Assembly (NCBI RefSeq): GCF_002934065.1
Contig: NZ_CP018049.1
Location: 5,826,501 to 5,890,500, forward strand
Source of the DNA: Pseudomonas orientalis
GTDB taxonomy: Bacteria > Pseudomonadota > Gammaproteobacteria > Pseudomonadales > Pseudomonadaceae
DNA length: 64,000 nucleotides
Direction: 5' to 3'
Shown: piece by piece, positions 63,452-64,000 of the stretch
Numbering within the stretch: the stretch's first letter is position 1
Layout: each line of letters begins with the position of its first letter
Notes under the pieces: generated by a model
What the model saw: only the letters and a program-made list of their open reading frames with translations
What the model was told of the DNA's origin: nothing
The model's database searches: none
Program-made: the position numbers and the translations under genes

Positions 63452-64000
63452 TCATGCGGAGGAGCTTACTGCGATGCCACTCTCGAGCTTGCGCCACAAC
63501 AACCGCACATTCGCCTTGCGCACCAACGCGCAGCGATACAAGCGAATCTCCAGTGGCACATGCCATTGCGACCCGCCGCACACCACCAGTTCGCCACGGG
63601 CCAGTTCCGCCCGCACGCTCAACTGCGGCACCCAGGCGATGCCCAGCCCTTCCAGCGCCATGCTCTTGAGGCTGTCGGCCATGGCGGTTTCATAGATGGT
63701 GGTGAAGCGCAGGGCGCGCTGGCGCAGCAGCAGATTCACCGAGCGGCCAAGGAACGCCCCGGCGCTGTAGGCCAGCAGCGGCACACTGCCCTCACCTTCC
63801 AGGTCGAACAGCGGCTTGCCGTCGGCATCGGCGGCGCACACCGGGAGCATTTCGGTGTTGCCCAGGTGCAGCGAGGGAAAGATCTCGGCGTCCATCTGCA
63901 TCGCGGCATCCGGGTCGTAGAACGCCAGCATCAGGTCGCAGCCGCCTTCGCGCAGGGCGTGCACGGCATCACCGACGTTGGTGGCGACCAGCCGCGTGGC
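63452..64000 (-). CDS. LysR-family transcriptional regulator (3' part; start outside window)
   Basis: The minus-strand frame is open to the window edge, giving about 182 C-terminal residues of a LysR substrate-binding domain: EGGCDLMLAFYDPDAAMQMD, ADGKPLFDLEGEGSVPLLAY, then DSLKSMALEGLGIAWVPQLS and the strand LEIRLYRCALVRKANVR typical of the LysR C-terminus. The N-terminal winged helix is not in the window. Its stop lies inside a CCTCCGC/GCGGAGG hairpin (63445-63462). Target genes cannot be told; I recall a LysR gene close to purEK in P. aeruginosa too. Confidence 0.85.
   Translation of the reverse strand, partial: ATRLVATNVGDAVHALREGGCDLMLAFYDPDAAMQMDAEIFPSLHLGNTEMLPVCAADADGKPLFDLEGEGSVPLLAYSAGAFLGRSVNLLLRQRALRFTTIYETAMADSLKSMALEGLGIAWVPQLSVRAELARGELVVCGGSQWHVPLEIRLYRCALVRKANVRLLWRKLESGIAVSSSA

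Overview
The window is a GC-rich chromosomal segment of a fluorescent pseudomonad (Pseudomonas fluorescens group). The evidence is the gene order recG ... HU - rubredoxin reductase - rubredoxin - ubiC - ubiA - phoB - phoR - ... - phoU - pstB - pstA - pstC - pstS, which I recall from P. aeruginosa PAO1. Protein families of that genus (DUF6124, TagQRST) and many paired REP palindromes (REPINs) typical of fluorescent pseudomonads agree with this.

Region 1 (1-4.7 kb) holds the 3' part of recG, an HDOD/YbaK protein and a small SCP2-like protein. Between the last two lies a rearranged patch with a DUF6124 gene, a structured leader and duplicated flanks.

Region 2 (4.7-40.3 kb) is a complete type VI secretion system (T6SS) of the P. 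aeruginosa H1 type. One long minus-strand operon (fha-tssJ-tssK-tssL-tssM-tagF-pppA-ppkA-tagT-tagS-tagR-tagQ) makes the membrane complex and the threonine-phosphorylation control pathway. A divergent plus-strand operon (tssA-tssB-tssC-hcp-tssE-tssF-tssG-clpV-vgrG) makes sheath, tube, baseplate, recycling ATPase and spike. No tagJ gene is present between hcp and tssE. The operon ends in an effector module: an Eag/DcrB chaperone, a 1461-residue PAAR-Rhs protein with an AHH-type nuclease tip, a candidate immunity gene, a second SMI1/KNR4-like immunity gene, and a short remnant of another rhs 5' end. The nuclease tip and first immunity gene are visibly AT-richer than the Rhs core, as expected for tip exchange.

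Region 3 (40.4-44.4 kb) returns to housekeeping genes: HU, rubredoxin reductase, rubredoxin, ubiC, ubiA and a small secreted repeat protein.

Region 4 (44.5-58 kb) is the phosphate module: phoB-phoR, a CBS-domain membrane protein, a response regulator, phoU-pstB-pstA-pstC-pstS and an MFS transporter. Pho boxes are visible before phoB, pstC and pstS.

Region 5 (58-64 kb) has a thioesterase, a hexose-6-phosphate mutarotase, a DUF3299 protein, a GlsB/YeaQ membrane protein, purK and purE (with a possible attenuator leader), an orphan AT-rich metzincin-like protease and the 3' part of a LysR regulator. All calls are by reading the sequence; no database search was run.
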